Shown piece after piece: positions 4,903 through 5,554 of a stretch of DNA of 5,554 nucleotides. Every line of letters begins with the position of its first letter. Positions within the stretch are counted from its first letter, which is position 1. A model generated the notes under the pieces. The model saw only the letters and a program-made list of their open reading frames with translations, had not been told where the DNA came from and searched no databases. The translations under genes and the position numbers were made by a program. Source of the stretch: Candidatus Kerfeldbacteria bacterium (GTDB lineage: Bacteria > Patescibacteriota > Patescibacteriia > Veblenbacterales > UBA10138); contig JACRFM010000096.1 of NCBI GenBank assembly GCA_016234305.1, positions 1 through 5,554 on the forward strand. The letters run 5' to 3'.

Positions 4903-5554
4903 CTACTGCAATTTCAAAAAATTGTTATAAAAAAGAATGGCTTCTGGCAAACCACCATATAAATACGTACTGGCAGAGCTTAAATCGTGTCCTTTTGTAG
5001 CACTAAACGGCACAGCAACACTTTTACCAATACCAGCAGATCGAATTGCAAGAAGACCAGACTCACTATCTTCAAAACCAATAACAGAATCAAATTCGGA
5101 CGGCTTTAAACCTAAACGATACAGTGCCAATGAAAATAAATCACGGTGCGGTTTTAGGCGCATCTCGCTCGAATCAGAAGCTGTAATCAAAGCATTATAC
5201 ACGTTATCATAGTTCGCAAACTGACTCAGCAAACGCCTTTTAAGCTGCGACGAAACTGGCCAATCTGCCACTTGCTCCTTGATAACAGAAAATACCCTAC
5301 GAAGCACAATTTGTGCCTCATACTCAATAGATGACGTCACAATAGCAACAGGAACAGGATGATTCTTAAAATACTGACCCAGCTGAGCCAATTTTAGTCG
5401 TTTGCGCTTAAGTTCAGGAGTGGTGTAATTTATGTGCGGGTGTGAAAGTAAGTGACTTTCCAAAACAGGATATAATTTATCGAGCTCACGGCCAAGCCAA
5501 CCTTTAACCAAAGCAAGATATATACCAACTGCTGGCATGGGCCCTATTGGCTGC
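4903..5554 (-). CDS. HAD-superfamily hydrolase or phosphomutase, 5' end outside the window
   Basis: The frame is open to the window edge, with no stop upstream of the ATG at 5538, so the gene probably starts outside; TAG stop at 4903-4905. Numbering from that Met, motif II is AIVTSS (65-70), motif III is Lys129 in RLKPHRDLF, and motif IV is GFEDSESGLLAIRSAGIG (154-171) with the acidic pair Glu156-Asp157. Residues about 1-60 look like the helical cap domain, typical of the HAD group that includes beta-phosphoglucomutase and phosphoglycolate phosphatase. The nucleophile motif DxD, normally at the very N-terminus before the cap, is not seen, and the distance to motif II agrees that it lies upstream. 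It likely acts on a small phosphorylated metabolite, but the substrate cannot be read from the sequence. Synonymous codon use differs from the TrmB gene: Gly is mostly GGT, and Ala mostly GCT or GCA. Link to amino-sugar metabolism is by position only. Confidence 0.82.
   Translation of the reverse strand, partial: QPIGPMPAVGIYLALVKGWLGRELDKLYPVLESHLLSHPHINYTTPELKRKRLKLAQLGQYFKNHPVPVAIVTSSIEYEAQIVLRRVFSVIKEQVADWPVSSQLKRRLLSQFANYDNVYNALITASDSSEMRLKPHRDLFSLALYRLGLKPSEFDSVIGFEDSESGLLAIRSAGIGKSVAVPFSATKGHDLSSASTYLYGGLPEAILFYNNFLKLQ

Noticed and set aside
4937..5212. Open frame of 91 codons on the + strand
   Set aside because: Antisense to the HAD gene over its conserved motifs III and IV, with no family resemblance of its own and no ribosome site.
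1..5554. CRISPR array, tRNA, rRNA or transposase gene
   Set aside because: No regularly spaced direct repeats, no cloverleaf with T-loop signature and no rRNA-like stretch or transposase motif were seen on either strand.

Overview
The window is a 5.55 kb AT-rich stretch in which every supported gene lies on the minus strand, so it reads from high to low coordinates. It is built around amino-sugar activation, that is fructose-6-phosphate to UDP-N-acetylglucosamine (UDP-GlcNAc), the precursor of peptidoglycan and surface glycans. The gene set suggests a bacterium of the Patescibacteria/Candidate Phyla Radiation type, but this is an inference. It rests on a TrmB-family sugar regulator, a stand-alone GlmU uridylyltransferase domain, a divergent 'alternative GlmU' acetyltransferase, few Shine-Dalgarno sites, and a GTCATTCCCGCG-type palindromic repeat that I recall as common in such genomes. 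TGA and TAA/TAG all act as stops here, so the normal bacterial code fits.

Layout in transcription order. (1) 5554-4903: the 3' part of a HAD-superfamily hydrolase or phosphomutase, cut by the window edge so that its catalytic Asp motif is outside. (2) 4902-4792: a 111-bp spacer with a perfect 20-bp inverted repeat overlapping a consensus -35 box, an AT-rich -10 region, and a Shine-Dalgarno AGGA. (3) 4791-4024: a TrmB-type transcriptional regulator. (4) 4039-3275: a GlmU N-terminal-type uridylyltransferase that overlaps the regulator's stop or starts 5 nt after it, so the two are probably one transcript. (5) 3274-3085: a 190-bp spacer holding a paired inverted REP-like element (REPIN-like) and a probable glmS -10 region. 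(6) 3084-1246: full-length GlmS. (7) 1230-4: an alternative-GlmU family protein with a left-handed beta-helix acetyltransferase domain, 15 nt after glmS.

Read together, GlmS makes glucosamine-6-P. A GlmM mutase, not in this window, would make glucosamine-1-P. The beta-helix protein would acetylate it and the stand-alone uridylyltransferase would add UMP. The two jobs of the usual bifunctional GlmU therefore seem to be divided between two genes on either side of glmS. The TrmB regulator upstream is a natural candidate to sense a sugar or sugar phosphate and to act on the palindrome at its own promoter. The HAD gene has visibly different synonymous codon choice from the regulator next to it and may not belong to the same functional unit.
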